Assembly (NCBI RefSeq): GCF_030936135.1
Contig: NC_082610.1
Span: forward strand, 20,284,428-20,348,427
Direction: 5' to 3'
DNA: 64,000 bases
From: Gavia stellata
Lineage: Eukaryota; Chordata; Aves; Gaviiformes; Gaviidae
Under the pieces are notes generated by a model. The model saw only the letters and a program-made list of their open reading frames with translations. It was not told the origin of the DNA and made no database searches. The position numbers were made by a program, and so were the translations under genes. Shown one piece after another: positions 23,633-37,341 of the stretch. The stretch's first letter is position 1, and every line of letters starts with the position of its first letter.

Positions 23633-26600
23633 AACACCGAGGCGAAGGTCTATTCTGAATCACACCAATAATTACGAACGAGCTCTCCAGTGGACAGAAA
23701 ATGGCGAGCTATGCCACACGGGTGTATTTACAAATGCATAAAAACATACTAATCAGACATGAGGTTCATAACGGGAAGCCGCTTCGCTAATTGAAAAATT
23801 GGTTAGAAGACCAAAAGCGCTTCCATAATGAAGTTCACTTGGTCCAGTCCAACAGACTGTAGCTTCATCAGCAAGTTAAATTTAAGCAAGCAATCATGGG
23901 ATACAGGCTGTGAAATTTAGTCATAGGAGGAAGAGAGGTATTTTTATGTAACTCGCCAGAAATCAACAAGAGGTTCCTACTATGCCCACACACTGCAATG
24001 TAAGTCCCAAGGAGTAATAATGCTCTAACTCGAACAAAATGCACAAAGATGGGAGGAAAAAACAAGGACAAACTCAGTGCGACAGAACGTGCACGTGAAA
24101 GGGAGGAGTAACAGTTTGAAGATGAATTCAAGAAACTGGGAGTTGAACAGCTTGAATCCAATTCTCCACTCTGACACAGCCTTTGTGCATGGCCTTGGGC
24201 AAGTCTCTCAGTCTGTCCCTTGCCTCTTCTCTTCCTCCTCAGCACAGGACCCTCATCTTTCTCTAAACCCAGTGATGCTGTAAGGATTTGCAGTAAGAAC
24301 CCCTGCTGACAGAGGAATGCCAGCTGAGAGGCACGACAGGCTCCAGGGGACTGGTGTGTTGGCAGAAGCCCTACAACACCACAATCTCACTGCCTCAAAA
24401 GTGCTCTTGCCAGTATAGGCTACTTTGGCCAGTGAACTGGAACAACCTCTTTTGGGGTTAGTAAAATCCATATGTATAATGAGGACTGTCTGGTAAAGCG
24501 ATTTTGGCAACCATTTACGAGGCATGCTGGCTCAAATACATCAGAGATTGCGAGATGCTAGCAATGAAGTCCTACAGAATGGAGTAATAGTGAAGCACCT
24601 ACACGAAGAGCAAGGAAAGGATGACAAACCTATACAAACATCTCAAAAAAAAGAAAAAAGAAAACCAGAGTGAGCTCATCCTGCCCCATCTGACTGCAAG
24701 CCACAACCTCCCAGCTGGGTAAGAACACACAGTGCATGACTGCCAGGCAAGGCAGGGGTCACTTCAAAAGTGAAACCATTCCATGGCCTGATCTTCTTGG
24801 GCTCTCATCCTACTAAGACTGAACCCTCGGGACAAACCAGACAACAGGAACGCACCAGAAGTTGAACAGTTTGGCTCCAGTTCCGGGTGCTGAGCACCTG
24901 GGAACACAACTACTGCACAAACAGCTGTTTTGTCGTGCTGAGCCACCTAAAATCTCAATGGCAGGACTTGCTCTGGTTATCCCAGACCACGGTATTTTTA
25001 TTTGCAGGCCCAAAGGCACATACAGGCACACACCCACATCCCAGCTCAGAAAGCACGTGGTATGCACACACACACACTCCTGCTGGCGAGACATTCATTT
25101 AGTCATCACAGACGTTGCTTGGTACATTTGCCTCAACTTGCACAGTAAGAGTAGTTAATTAAACAGCAAAGAAAGCCAGGCCTGCAGGCTTTTTCTGCAC
25201 AACCTGCCCTAAAGCAGCGTCTGATGGATGGGGAAGAAACAACGCCAAAACAAATGAAATAGCTCCCAGGCCATTAAAAGCGTCATTATTTTTAAGTATT
25301 GATTTTTGAATGAGAGCAAGAAAATTAGTATGCAATGCATCAGTGACGTCTATGTCATAGATAACTCGTATGCCAGAAGTTAGATAACTTGCAACATCTT
25401 TGCCAACACACACCAGAAAGACTCGCTGCAGGAAATCCCGCTGCACCTACGCTGCTGTGCAAGTGCGGCTCCCAAAGGGCCGCAAGTCCAACACCGTCAG
25501 TCCCCTGCCAATGCAGCCACCGCGGGCACCCAGCGGGCCCGCTGCTGGCCTGGAGAGCAAGGTTCGGCTACGCTGGAGTCTATCTGAGCTGGGCCAGATA
25601 ACCCCGGCCCTGAGGCAGCTCTTAGCAAACAAAGCAGACGTCCTCCCCTTGGTATGTGCAAGGCGGGCGTGGGCCAATAACCTATTATCTTCAGCAAACT
25701 GACTGAAGACCTCATTCTCCAGCAAGGCTAAACTCCAACCTTTGAAAGTACGACCTCTCTAAGTTCCCCCTCTGTAAGATGGAAACATTACCACCGCCGC
25801 TTTACCTACCCCACTGAACATCATCAGAAAAGGTCTCCAGCTGCTTATCAACTTGCCAGCGCCTCTCACACTGCCCAGAAAGCAGCCAGAAGTCATTAAG
25901 TAAATCTTTTCCAGGAAAGGAACTCTAAAGCTTGCAGGTGAAGAGCTCCGATTTACACAACTACCGAGTGCCATTATCCACCCCAAACCGATAGCCAACA
26001 GGTCAACAGTCTTGACACTGACCTTTCACTGCCGAAGCAGCTCACAGCACCAGGCAAATGTTCAGTCCTCCTCAAGTGCTTTCTTCCACCCCTTCTCTTC
26101 TCGCTGGCTCTGGTCCTCTGCTGGCTTCAGGAAAGCAGAAAGCTGAAAAAGAAAAGAGAGATGTAGAGAATCATGAACTATGTCAAAGATTACTCTGGGA
26201 ATCAATATTTGATAATATGCTTTGCCATCAAGTCCTCCTTTTAATAAAGAGCACATGATTTTAGAATACACCTTACAAATGCATTTGATTAAACTATAAA
26301 GTGTGCGCTGGATAACGGGGGAGAGCCAAACTGCGGCAGTGAGGAGTGCAAAGACCTTCTGATGGTAGGAAGCTGTCCGAACAGGTTTACATTCACTGCT
26401 GCATCCTGTAAATGCTGCTCTCGTTTCTGTCAAGGCTGTGTACACACCATGACGACAGCTTATTCCGGTGCAAAAGTCCCAAAAGAAACTCCCTGAGAAA
26501 GCTCAGGAAGAAGACCCTTCTGCGCGATGTGAAGCCCTAGCTGGCGTTAGTGCCTTGAAGTGATCATTGCTCCTAGCACTCCCACGGGAACTGCCGGGAA

Positions 26601-26972
26601 GAGGAAAGAGGTGGGCAGACAGTACCAGAACTCATTGTGTACATCCATCCTCTGCTCCCGGGGCTTACGAGCCCCAGGGTATAGAGCACGAACCAGAGCA
26701 GGGCCCCTGCAGAGAAAAAGCACGCTAGGAAGTCACTGTTTTCTTCAGCCTCTATACCTGCTGAAGCATAATCAAGACACAGGTCCTAAGCAGCACAGCA
26801 GGCTCTGCTGGAAAACAGCTCCCCTGAATTCATCCGCCACTGCCAGCCCTCCTTGAGCAAGGCTTCCATCTCCCAGTGTAAATGCACAGTACCTCCCTCA
26901 GATAAGCGAGAAGCCACAGGAAGATGCCTTCAAACTTAACAGGAGTTATTTCTCTACAACCTTACGACATTT

Positions 26973-27977
26973 ATCATAGAATGGTTTGGGTAGGAAGAGA
27001 CCTTTAAAGGTCATCTAGTCCAACCCCCCTGCAATGAGCAGGGATATCTTCAACTAGATCAGGTTGCTCAGAGCCCCGTCCAACCTGACTTTCAAGGTTT
27101 CACCAGGGATGGGGCATCTACCACCTCTCTGGGCAACCTCTTCCAGTGCTTCACCACCCTCAGCGTAAAAAATGTCTTCCTTCTATCTAGTCTGAATCTA
27201 CCCTCTTTTAGTTTAAAACCATTTCCCCTTGTCTATCGCTACAGGCCCTCCTAAAAAGTCTGTCCCCATCCTTCTTATAAGCCCCTTTTAAGTATTAAAA
27301 GGCCACAATAAGGTCTCCCCAGAGCCTTCTCTTCTCCAGGCTGAACAACCCCAACTCTCTCAGCCTGTCCTCACAGCAGAGGTGTCCCATCCCTCTGATG
27401 ATTTTTGTGGCCTCCTCTGGACCCACTCCAACAGGTCCGTGTCTTTCCTGTGCTGAGGACCCCAGAGCTGGACGCAGTACTGCAGGTGGGGTCTCACCAG
27501 AGCAGAGCAGAGGGGCAGAATCCCCTCCCTCGACCTGCTGGTCACACTGCTTTTGATGCAGCCCAGGATACAGTTGGCTTTCTGGGCTGCGAGCGCACGT
27601 TGCCAGCTCATGTCAAGCTTTTCATCCACCAGTACCCCCAAGTCCTTCCCCACAGGGCTCTCAATCCCTTCACCCCCAGCCTGTGTTGATACCAGGGGTT
27701 GCCCCAACCCAGGTGCAGGACGGACCTTGCACATGGCCTTGTTGAACCTCATGAGGTTCACATGGGCCCACTTTTAGAGCTTGTCCAGGTCCCTCTGAAT
27801 GGCATCTCATCCCTCGAGCGTGTCAACTGCACCACCCGGCTTGGTGGCATCTGCAAACTGGCTGAGGGTGTGCTCGATCCCACTGTCCATGTCATTGATG
27901 AAGATATTAAACAGTACTGGTCCCAATACAGACCCCTGAGGGCCACCACTTGTCACTCATCTCCATCTGGACATTGT
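26973..27977 (-). mobile_element. CR1 LINE, about 1 kb, divergent subfamily
   Basis: The 3' end reads tcatagaatggtttgggtag, unlike the cacagaatcac type elsewhere. It extends farther 5' than most copies here, into the CR1 reverse-transcriptase region. Peptides such as [13 protein letters not shown] and [17 protein letters not shown] are seen, with stops and frameshifts. The higher divergence suggests an older insertion. Confidence 0.92.
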
Positions 27978-29013
27978 AAGACTTCAGGTGTGCTCCAGCG
28001 TACCCAGCAGATCTCAGAGCAAGAGGCTGAGGGCCCTCGCTAGCACCCCATCCTTCTAACCTTGGCGTGTCGTCCCGTGGCTTGTCAGTTCTGTGGAGGC
28101 AGCCAGGCTGCTGTACTGGAAAATGGCCTCTAGCATCCCCTCCATCCCCTGCTTTTCCAAGGTAGAGGGTCTCAAACCTTTTGCAAGCGTTTGTACTGCT
28201 GTGTCCTCAGCCATCTCACCCTCATCCCACAGCAGGCAGGTTCGATTCTCCCTGAAGTCTGTTTCCGTTGGCATTGCAGGCAGCAGGATGGAGAGGGGAA
28301 GAGAACAACAATTCTTCCTCCCTAACCTGTCTGTTTGGATACTGAATTAATGGTCCTTTGATCTGCACCCTGACACTAACTTACTTCACAGCCTAAGGCT
28401 TAAACTCTTATCTATTGCCCGTATCGGGATATGGAAGCAGTAATACTTCCTGACTTGCCTGGGTGGGATAATGGAGTGTTTGCAAACCACCCGGGAAGAG
28501 AAAAAAGTTACTTTTTATTAGCGGATCAAATGTAGCACAATTCGTAACCATTTTAACTTCCTATTATCTTCAAGGGGAGGTTCCTGCAGGTCTTTACCTA
28601 GCATAGTATGGGCGACACACCTTCATTTATAATCAGCTTGGATTACCCCTGCTTCTGTTCCCTGTGAAAACGAATGCTCTGGTAGGCGCTAGGAACTTGT
28701 TGATTCACATTACTACGTAGCCTCTAGACCACAAAAACATCCCTTGAGAGAAACAGTGGAAATCCCAGCACTCGAGCCACTGCGAAGCAGCCCAAACGAC
28801 GTCCTGGAATCATTAATTGAAGTAAAGATTAGACAAGGGAGCTTTCTGAGGAACCGGGGAGAGGAGGGAAGGCACAGGCAGGGTTACCTGCAAAGCAAGC
28901 AATAGCTCTGAAGCATCCTCAGACCTGAGGCTGAGCCCAAACTCTCCTCGAGCAGCCCTTCTGCCCTGCCATTTATCCATCTGCTTCGTGCTGCTCCCAC
29001 CCGAGAGAAACCC

Positions 29014-29063
29014 AACCAGGATGCGAAGCTGAATGCTGACCCAGGATGCAAAGCTGAACGCTT
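29014..29063. repeat. 25-bp tandem duplication
   Basis: Two copies of ccaggatgcraagctgaaygct side by side, differing at a few bases. Confidence 0.8.
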
Positions 29064-32000
29064 TGCTTTCCATCTCAGCATGTTGGAACGTGCTGGAAAG
29101 TCAAAGTACTTGTGCCTCCAGGGCTGGGGAGAAGGCAAAACACGAGCCAGACAGCCAGTGAGGCAAAGAAGCTCCTTCTCAGCAACTGTCAGTTATACTT
29201 GTGTGCGGGGCAGGCACACGGAACAGATTTTGGTCCAAAACTCTCCTCCCTGACCCTTCACATGGAAGCTGAACTCATGTGACACTGCTGAAGGAGATTC
29301 CCCAGACCACAGCTTGGAAACCGCCTTCTCTCCGTCTGCCTGTTGTCTAAACCGATTACGTGCTCCTGAGGGCATGGAGTCATCTTCCTTGACTGCACGG
29401 TACCTAGCGCAAAAGGATCTCCCCCCGAGCCCGTCAGGGGCTGCTGAGAAGTGAGGAATACAAAGCAACATTTTCCAGCCACATCACCCGCTCCTACCGG
29501 GAATGTGCACAGAAGTTCTGGGAGAGGTGGAGACAATTTGGAAAGCCACCTACATTCAACAAGAAGTAAGATCTCTTAGCCGTCTTTGGCAGACCCTGCT
29601 TGGCCCTACCTCTCAGCTGGGAGAGCATCCTTAGAGAGGATAAGCAAGATCCCATCCTGGGAGTTTGGGAGGATCTCACCTCAACACCCTCTGGTCTAGG
29701 TATCACCTCCACAGGCGCATCACAGTCCTGCTGTCACCCCGCGGGATGCTTGCCACATCCCTCCTTTCTTCTACCCTGTCTCGAGCTGCTGCAGACCCCT
29801 CAAGAGCGATGTAGACCCTTAACTCCTGCTAATTTTGATGAGAGTCGGGTATCCAGCAAGGAATTGTGTGCCTAATACAGCTGAGGAACCGCCCGCTCTT
29901 CGAGACAAGAGCTGTCCCTCAGGAGAGCACTTAGTCCTTCTGCTCATCTTTTTGAGACTGTTTACTGCTCAGGGGAGGGACTTACTGAAGCATAAATAAC
30001 AATGAGCATAAATTTCAAACTCAGCAAGGATTTACACGTTCAGTGCCACACACATGCCTGCGAATTAAGTGTTTTATGAGGGGGTTAGTCAAACCTGGGC
30101 GCGGTAACGGCTGGCTTTGGGATCCTTGAGGAGAAAAGGGACCTTAGCGTAAAACCAATTTCACAACCATTAAGAAAAAGAAAGCGTGAGACAGAAAGAA
30201 AGAGCGATCGAGCGTGCCCGGGACTGCGTGTGTCTGTGCTCTAGCGCTGTTCCACTACGAAGCAAACAAAAACCCCTTCATAGGGCTTTCTGGTCCTAAC
30301 AAAACATACCCAGCCAGCCACATCCTGAGAGCAGAAAGCCCCCGTCTGCTGCTCCCAGGAGCGGGTGACCAGGGAAGCAAACGGCCCTTCCAAGCAGCCA
30401 GTCCCCATCGGGAGCTGGAAGGCAGGCCAGAGACCAGCACACCCTGCGCGACCAGCGGGAACTCCTTCCGCGTCAAACAACATCCTCTTGTATCTCATAA
30501 GGCCTCCTTTATCCTGAAGGATCCCGAAGCACTTTACGCTATTTATACACAGGAACCACTTCACTAGTCATTGAACTGAGGAGAGGAACAATAACCGTCT
30601 CTTTTCTCTCACTCGAAGCACCAGAAATCAGTGCCTGGTGGGTGTTTGCAGAGAGCTCGTAGCAATGAGGGTTTGCCACGACCAGGAACGATAGTTCAGA
30701 TAGGTCAGGGTTAGTCAACAGAGAAGACAAACTCTTCACTGCAGCCTGCTATTGGTATTTTAAATTCTGTTTTCCCAACTCTGTTCATGGGCATTGTGGG
30801 GTTTGTGAGGGATTTTTTTGTTTGAGTTTTTTTTTTTTTAAAAGCAGGGCTTTGTCTGCACTGGAGAACTTACCAGTAGCATCAAACCACATTTCTAAAC
30901 AGAACAGTTTGTGCAGAATCAGCTTTCCGCCTGATCCCTTCCTATTCATTACATTCCTTTTCAGCTCAGCTCTCAGAAGCGAAGCCACTGGGTTCTCGGT
31001 GTTTTCAGGGAGCGCTCACAAAACCTCCCTGCCCTGTAGCCGTGGCAGTACGAGGACCAAGCCAGCAAGCACTAAAAATCCTGGGAGGATAAAAACCCTC
31101 CCAGCCCCCACAAAGCCTATTCAGGCAATTCTGTACATGAATTCAAAGCGCTCTCCAAATAACGCAGCGATGACAACCATTTGTTCACTCTGTACAAATA
31201 GCTGGGTTTTTACACGGTGGTTTGAGCTCAGGGCAAAGACCAACCTAAGAACATGCGCTGTGTTGTAGCTAGCGCACAGTCACTCCAGATTTGGCTGCAG
31301 TCTCATTGCAGAGGTGCTTCCAGTTTCATTCCCTGCAAATCTCTGCAGTGACAAGGTGACTAGCTAAAAGCCAGTAGATTTTCTACCTACCCACAGTATC
31401 AGGTGCATATCCCATGGCAAGCCATCATCTTCACCTCACCAAGGTCACGAACGAACGGTGGGACTCGAAATCCCACTGTCAAAAATACGCAAAGGAGTTT
31501 TTGGAAGACAGGGCAGGCAGCTGGTGCATCGTCACGGGGTACATTTCTAGCCTCTCAATAACACAACGTCCTATAATCTCACCGCCTGAAAGACCCTTTG
31601 CCTCCTCAAAGCATCCCAACAAAGGAAAAAAGGTAGCACGTTATAATATGAGCGCGGAGGGATCAAGTGACTCTCCCAGCAGAGAGAAGGGGTGGATTCG
31701 CTCTCCTCACATCTCAACATCCATCGCTGAGCTGTCCTGTCCTCTGGAAGACCATTGCAGAACACAAAGCTGTAAAACCCAAAGTTTTCAAGCTATTTGT
31801 TAGCGCTGCCCTGCCCGTGTCTGAGACACCTGACTGCAGAGAGCACAAAGCAAGAAATGCACAAAAAGCTGGCACCAGTTTTAGCTTTTGTACAAATGCT
31901 GTTTTGCTTTGAGGAGGCTGTTCCCGTTCGTACTTTCTGCGGTGTAAACGAGCAAAGCAAAAGCCTCTGGAGTCAGCTCACAGATCTCTCCCAGGCAGCC

Positions 32001-35000
32001 TGCCTCAGTTTCAACTCCACAAAGATCATATTTTAAAAGCAGCTGAGAAGGGATTTGACAGTGGAAATGAAGGTTAATGGTCTCATCGCTTCAGCACTGC
32101 TGCTGATTAGCTCAGGACTGGTGCCAGCCGCGCCATAGAAAACCTCTCAGCGCGTCGGCGATGGAGCTGGTACCTGCGGTCCCAGGAATGGGGCAAGGCA
32201 CTCCGCAGAGCCCCAGTGCGCCGACAGAAAAAGAGAACATCGTGCAGCCGCAGAACAGGGTGACAGCAGCTCTCACCTCAGCACGGCAGCTAGAGAGATA
32301 CCGGTGACATCTTCAGGAGCCTCCCTTCCTACCCAGGACAGCCAACTCATGCAGGAACACTCTCGCACCTGGAATTAGCCACTTTGCTAACAGCAGCGCC
32401 ATGAATAGCCAAGAAGTCTCTTCTGACCATCAGTCCTTTATATATCCCCAACGTCCATGTCTCCGGGCGTGTTTTGGAGTGATCATTGAACGCTCTGAGG
32501 AGTTATATTCCTCTCCAGAACTAAAAACACTTTTACTAGAGTCAGATCAAATATCAAACGCAGTCAAGGGCAAATTAAATGACATTTCATTTCCCGAAGC
32601 TGTAAGTCCAGTCCATAGGAGCTGTCTCTCTCCTGTTGCTACAGGAGTAATGCTGGAAACAATGCTCAAGCCATGCTGCTTGAGGCCACCTTGAAAAGGA
32701 CCATTCTTCCAGTAAAATTAAACAACCCCCAGCCAAAAATAAACCATTCCTCCCCCTTCCGCCTCGCTCTTGTGCGGCAGGTTTTAATGACTCCACCAAA
32801 AGCATTTACGCAGCTGTTTTTAGACCAGCTCGCAAACTTGACAGGGAGGCACCAGCATGTGAATAAGTAACTGGGAGGCAAGGGCTCTCCTCAAGGCAAT
32901 TACTTGCTGGCTCTTCGCCACGGCTGGGGGCAGGGGAAAAGAGAAAAAAAGAAGTCCCTGACCCCAGAGCAGAGGCCAACAGGCTCTAAAGAAATCCCCC
33001 AGCCCCAAGCCATCAACCACGTCCCTGAAAAACCTCGCTCCACCGGTCTGTATACGGACCTGCTCGCACAGGCTGGGCTCGCTCGGGTCCTCTCCGTCGC
33101 TTCAAGTAAACGCACAGGCAAAGGGCAGCTCTCCACGATGGGTACAGAGCTGTAATCAGTAGAGAAACTTTGGCAAGTCTGTCTCAGCACATCATCCACT
33201 TCATTTAGAGCTGGCAGGAATAAGTAACTGGAAAAGGGTTGCTCTAACAGATGCCAGCACAAACCGGCTGGACTTCAAATGAAGCTGAGAAATCCTGAAG
33301 GGCATTTCTCCACCAACCCACCCTCAGGCTACCCTAGCACTATATGAACAAGCTTCATTAAAGGAAAGCCTAAAAGGAGTTTGAAACTTAATCCTTCCCC
33401 CCCACACACACCTTGGAGGTCGATTTTCAAGTCAAGAGGGACCACATCATCTCATCTGACCTCCCACTATTTCAAAGGTTAAAATTTTAAAGGCTAAAAG
33501 TAGTCTGTTCTACAACTCTGGGACATCCTCGGACTAACCCTCAAATATCAGGAAGACTCAAGAAGGCTTCAGGAGATGGGAGAAACCACATACTTTCCTC
33601 CCTTGGGAGTCTCTCCAAATGTTACTGGCACATACTCACTGTTCAAACTACTTCTCTGAGCTCAGCAGAAAGCAGCAGAGCATTTTCCATGGCCTGTAAG
33701 AGACAGGAACATGGCAAACATCCGGCATTAGGCAGACTCATGATCTATCTCTCAATGCACTCCATGCCATCAGTGAGCAGGAGGGGGAAAGCAGTCCACA
33801 AAACGGTTCACTTGTAGGTTAAGACGCTCAGTAAGTCCTTAAACATTAAAAGCAAAAAATACCCGGAGAAAATCCAGGAACAACACGGCCAAAAGCTTCC
33901 GAAGAAACCGAGTAACTACCTTCACTTTGACCTGAGTTTCGGTACTAAGAGCCCACTGCGAAAACGAGGTCCCTCTAGGATATCAAGGGAGAGAGGAACC
34001 CAGAAAACAAATGTCGCTTCTTGCTTTTGAAGACTTTAGATAAAACTCTAAAATTCATGCTGGAAGTAACCAGGGCAATTCCGGCACGGAAAATAATCCT
34101 CCTATTACTGACCACAGATGAAGGGGTGTTCTAGCACTGACCGCTCTGGCATCAGGGCCACCTTCCAGCCACTCGGAAAATCCTCACTGCAGTGGTATAC
34201 GCGTGCACAGCAGCCGCATCTGACTTGATAACCACTGTTGTGTGCACGGACACAGGAAAACAAAAAAGACTATTTGGCCAGGGTGATGCAGGGAGAGCGG
34301 ACCTGGGCTGGCCAGACACGGTTGTCAATGTCAAAAATTGGGAAGATATTGCTGATCTGCAACAGTTACGTCCTTTGTAGCCAGGGAAACCGGCTTCCCA
34401 CTTCCACACTTGTAAATACGCTGTTGATAAGAATTACATTGATATAACTACAATAATTTGGATATTCTCACTGCTCTCATCTAAGCTGGCTTCCCCCTCC
34501 CTTCTTTTTTTCCCTAGAAACTTGTTAAAATTCCTGATGAAGTAGCAAACAATAAAACCCCTTTTTTCTACCAGGGGGTTCTCTTCCACATGGAGATGGA
34601 TGCAGCCAAAGTAAAGCTCATGACACCAGTGAAAGCAGAGATTTTCCTCTGCAACTGTGTCTACTCTTCCCTCCCTCCAGACTTCTCACAGCACAGCTGT
34701 GAGTCAGGTTCCACGCTTCCCCAGAGCCTGATCAACTCGGAGGGCAAACAGCCCAGAGAAGTGGGCAACCAGGATTTTTTTCCGGGTGTAAGCACATTGG
34801 TTTAAATTCCCTTTTTTTCCGGTCTGAGGACACACTGCACGCACCGGCGATAAGCCCTGGGGAGCGCACAATGGACGGAGCAGGCTTTGTTACGCTCTCC
34901 AGAGCCCATCTCGGAGGCTGAGCGCAGCCTCATTCCCCACACACAGCACAGGAGCTCAGCGGGACGCTTGTACCCGTTCCCCGCTCAGGAGGGTGAAAAA

Positions 35001-35329
35001 AACAGCAAACGGGGACTCAAAGGCGCAGAAACCCGCCTGATGGTTCCCCCTCCCCAAATACAGAAAGAGGTCCTCCCAATAACAGGAAATTTGTCCCACC
35101 AAAAGCCCTCCGAGCGGACAAGGTAAACTGGAGACCACATCAAATCTCTCATCCCACCTCTGGCAGAGCTCTCACCCGAGCCAAGCCCGCCACAAAGATG
35201 GGAGAGGGCTACTCCATACAGCAAGAGGGGATCTGCAACTAACCACAGCTTCCAGCTCGCTGGCCGCTCAACTCCTCAGCAAGTTGTACTTCCACACAGG
35301 ACTGGACTCATCCCTTCTATGCTACAACA

Positions 35330-35500
35330 GCCGAACCCACAAGCACGAAGCCCAACGCTTTCCCAGACGCACAGCACTCGACACGAACACCCGAGACCCC
35401 TTCTTGCTCCAGAGCTGGCTGCTCCGAGGGCGCCTGCCACGCACGCGTCCGTGTGCCCGGCTTCTACGCTCGCGACTGCACACGCAGGTCCGCACCACCT
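35330..35500. promoter_or_regulatory. Small CpG-rich patch in CD151 5' intron
   Basis: Clustered CpG (for example cacgcgtccg and acgctcgcga) stand out from flanking sequence. Could be an internal promoter, an enhancer or simply unmethylated repeat-free DNA; no exon is visible. Confidence 0.25.
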
Positions 35501-35962
35501 CCCTGGGAGCTCTGCATGCAGCTTACAGCGATCACGGAGAAACATAACAAATCACCTCTGTTTCCAGGGCAATGTGGGGGGGGAGATATGGGACATGAAT
35601 TCCTCCCTTCTGGATTCCACCAAAGCTAGGAAGAAATACTGACATTCACAAGTCGTGACTCACGCCTGCCTCAGCTGGCACTCCAGAAGTCCCGCTCACT
35701 GGCTGGCGTGCCAGAAATGCCAGCATGGCTGGCATCCGCCAGCTGGCTCTGTTAGTGTATAAATTAGACTAAAACCATCCTTCCCCCTTATTTTCTTTAT
35801 TGTTGCAGTGTGGTGGTCACTGAGAATTAGAGCGCTCCCTGAAAACACAACCACGCAGGCATCGCGGCTGTTGCTCTGGCGGATAACAGGTCAGCGAGGC
35901 TGAAAACATGATCCGTTTCACACAAAACAGAAACCTCTCCCCCAGAAATTCCTACCTCAAAC

Positions 35963-36193
35963 CACTCTTGGTGCCAGTTTTAACTGGATCTCATCGGCGA
36001 AGGAGCCAAAGAACCCGTTGTTCGTACTCCAGCTACGCTGCTAAGTTGTACTTTTGTATCGAAAGAGCTGCCAAGGATCACTCTTGGTCCCAGTTTTAAC
36101 TGGATCTCATCGGCGAAGGAGCCAAAGAACCCGTTGTTCATACTCCAGCTACGCTGGTAAGTCATACTCTTGTATCAAAAGAGCTGCAAGGAT
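35963..36193. repeat. Tandem duplication, two units of 116 bp
   Basis: Units 35963-36078 and 36079-36193 are nearly identical over cagttttaactggatctcat and the following gaaggagccaaagaaccc block, with a handful of substitutions. I do not recognise the unit. Its end (gagctgccaagga) resembles the start of the diverged repeat at 37,340, so it may belong to the same element. Confidence 0.9.
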
Positions 36194-36516
36194 GCCTCCG
36201 TTAACCTCCACAGAGTATAATTCCTGACTGCCTCTCCTTCTCCCACCAGACCAGTATCCTGCCCCCACTAGCAGCTACTCATGCTTACATCCTTCTGTAG
36301 GAGCTGGCTACGCCTTCAGACCCGTGTCAAGCTCATTTCACTACTGCCTGAAATGCACCCACTGTGCTGTACCGCACTTTCCCAGCTCAGACCAGAGAGC
36401 TGTAACCACCCGACCAGCAAGAGGAACTTAGGTCAGAAACATGGTCACACCAAACGTGGCCCAGAGCCCACAACCTATCTCTTATTCTGCCATGCAGTAT
36501 CAGGAGTGCAAAATAG
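36188..36516. repeat. Unidentified dispersed repeat, copy 1
   Basis: Matches copy 2 (37342-37803) along its length: ctccgttaacctcc, then aagctcatttcactactgcc, tgaaatgcaccyac, accacccgaccagcaagagg and cttattctgccatgca. Divergence is visible but alignment is colinear. No protein or known family recognised; an LTR or a local duplication are both possible. Confidence 0.85.
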
Positions 36517-37341
36517 TAATTATCCGCTTGGTCCTTCTCCCGTCCACTTCTCCCCCGTCGGGGCAGAAATGATCCAGGGCAAGGTATCAGACGTGCTTTC
36601 ACCTTACCCATTTGTCCAGCACAGCCAGATCTTTCTCCCACAGCAGCTCCAGAAGGTGTTTGTTCCTCTCAACCTGTCCTTCTCCTATGGTGGCAAAGAT
36701 ATCTGGGAAACAGGCTGCGGATTTCAGCCCAACTCCACAGCTTCTTAGGAGCGTGCACCTTCCACTTTGCAGCTACAGGGACAAACTCCACCGAAGCACG
36801 GGCACTTAGATAGCCTCACAGCTCTTTCCACTGCCCCAGCTCCCCGCTGCTCTGTTTAAAACCAGCTCCCAGCTGCTCTGTTTTCTTTCCTATAAAAGGA
36901 AAGAGAACCTGGGTTGGAAAAGTGAACTTTGCTCCTTTGGCATTCAGATCCGGTACCAGCAATAGATAAGAAACAACGGTCAATGCCAAACGTTTTATGT
37001 CACCTACTTCTGGCTCGGTTTTTCCTTACGAAGTCTCATTACTGCTGCCAGGAACAACCCGTGGGTCTGAGCAACATCCCCTCTCACACCTCCCACACGT
37101 CTCATTTCCACCTCTCTTCAGAGGCCGTGCCACATCCCACATCCTCCGCGCTCCCTCACTGGGACGCACTCACCTCTTACACACACGCTCAGCAGGCAGA
37201 AAAAGCGACTCCGCGGCCGCCTACGTGGATGCCAGCAATACACACTGTGCAACTCATCGCACGATGAAAACTGCATTCAGCTGCCTGTACCCTACAGACA
37301 GCGGCTGTGGGTCAACGCCCCGATGAATTCAAACAGTTGCC

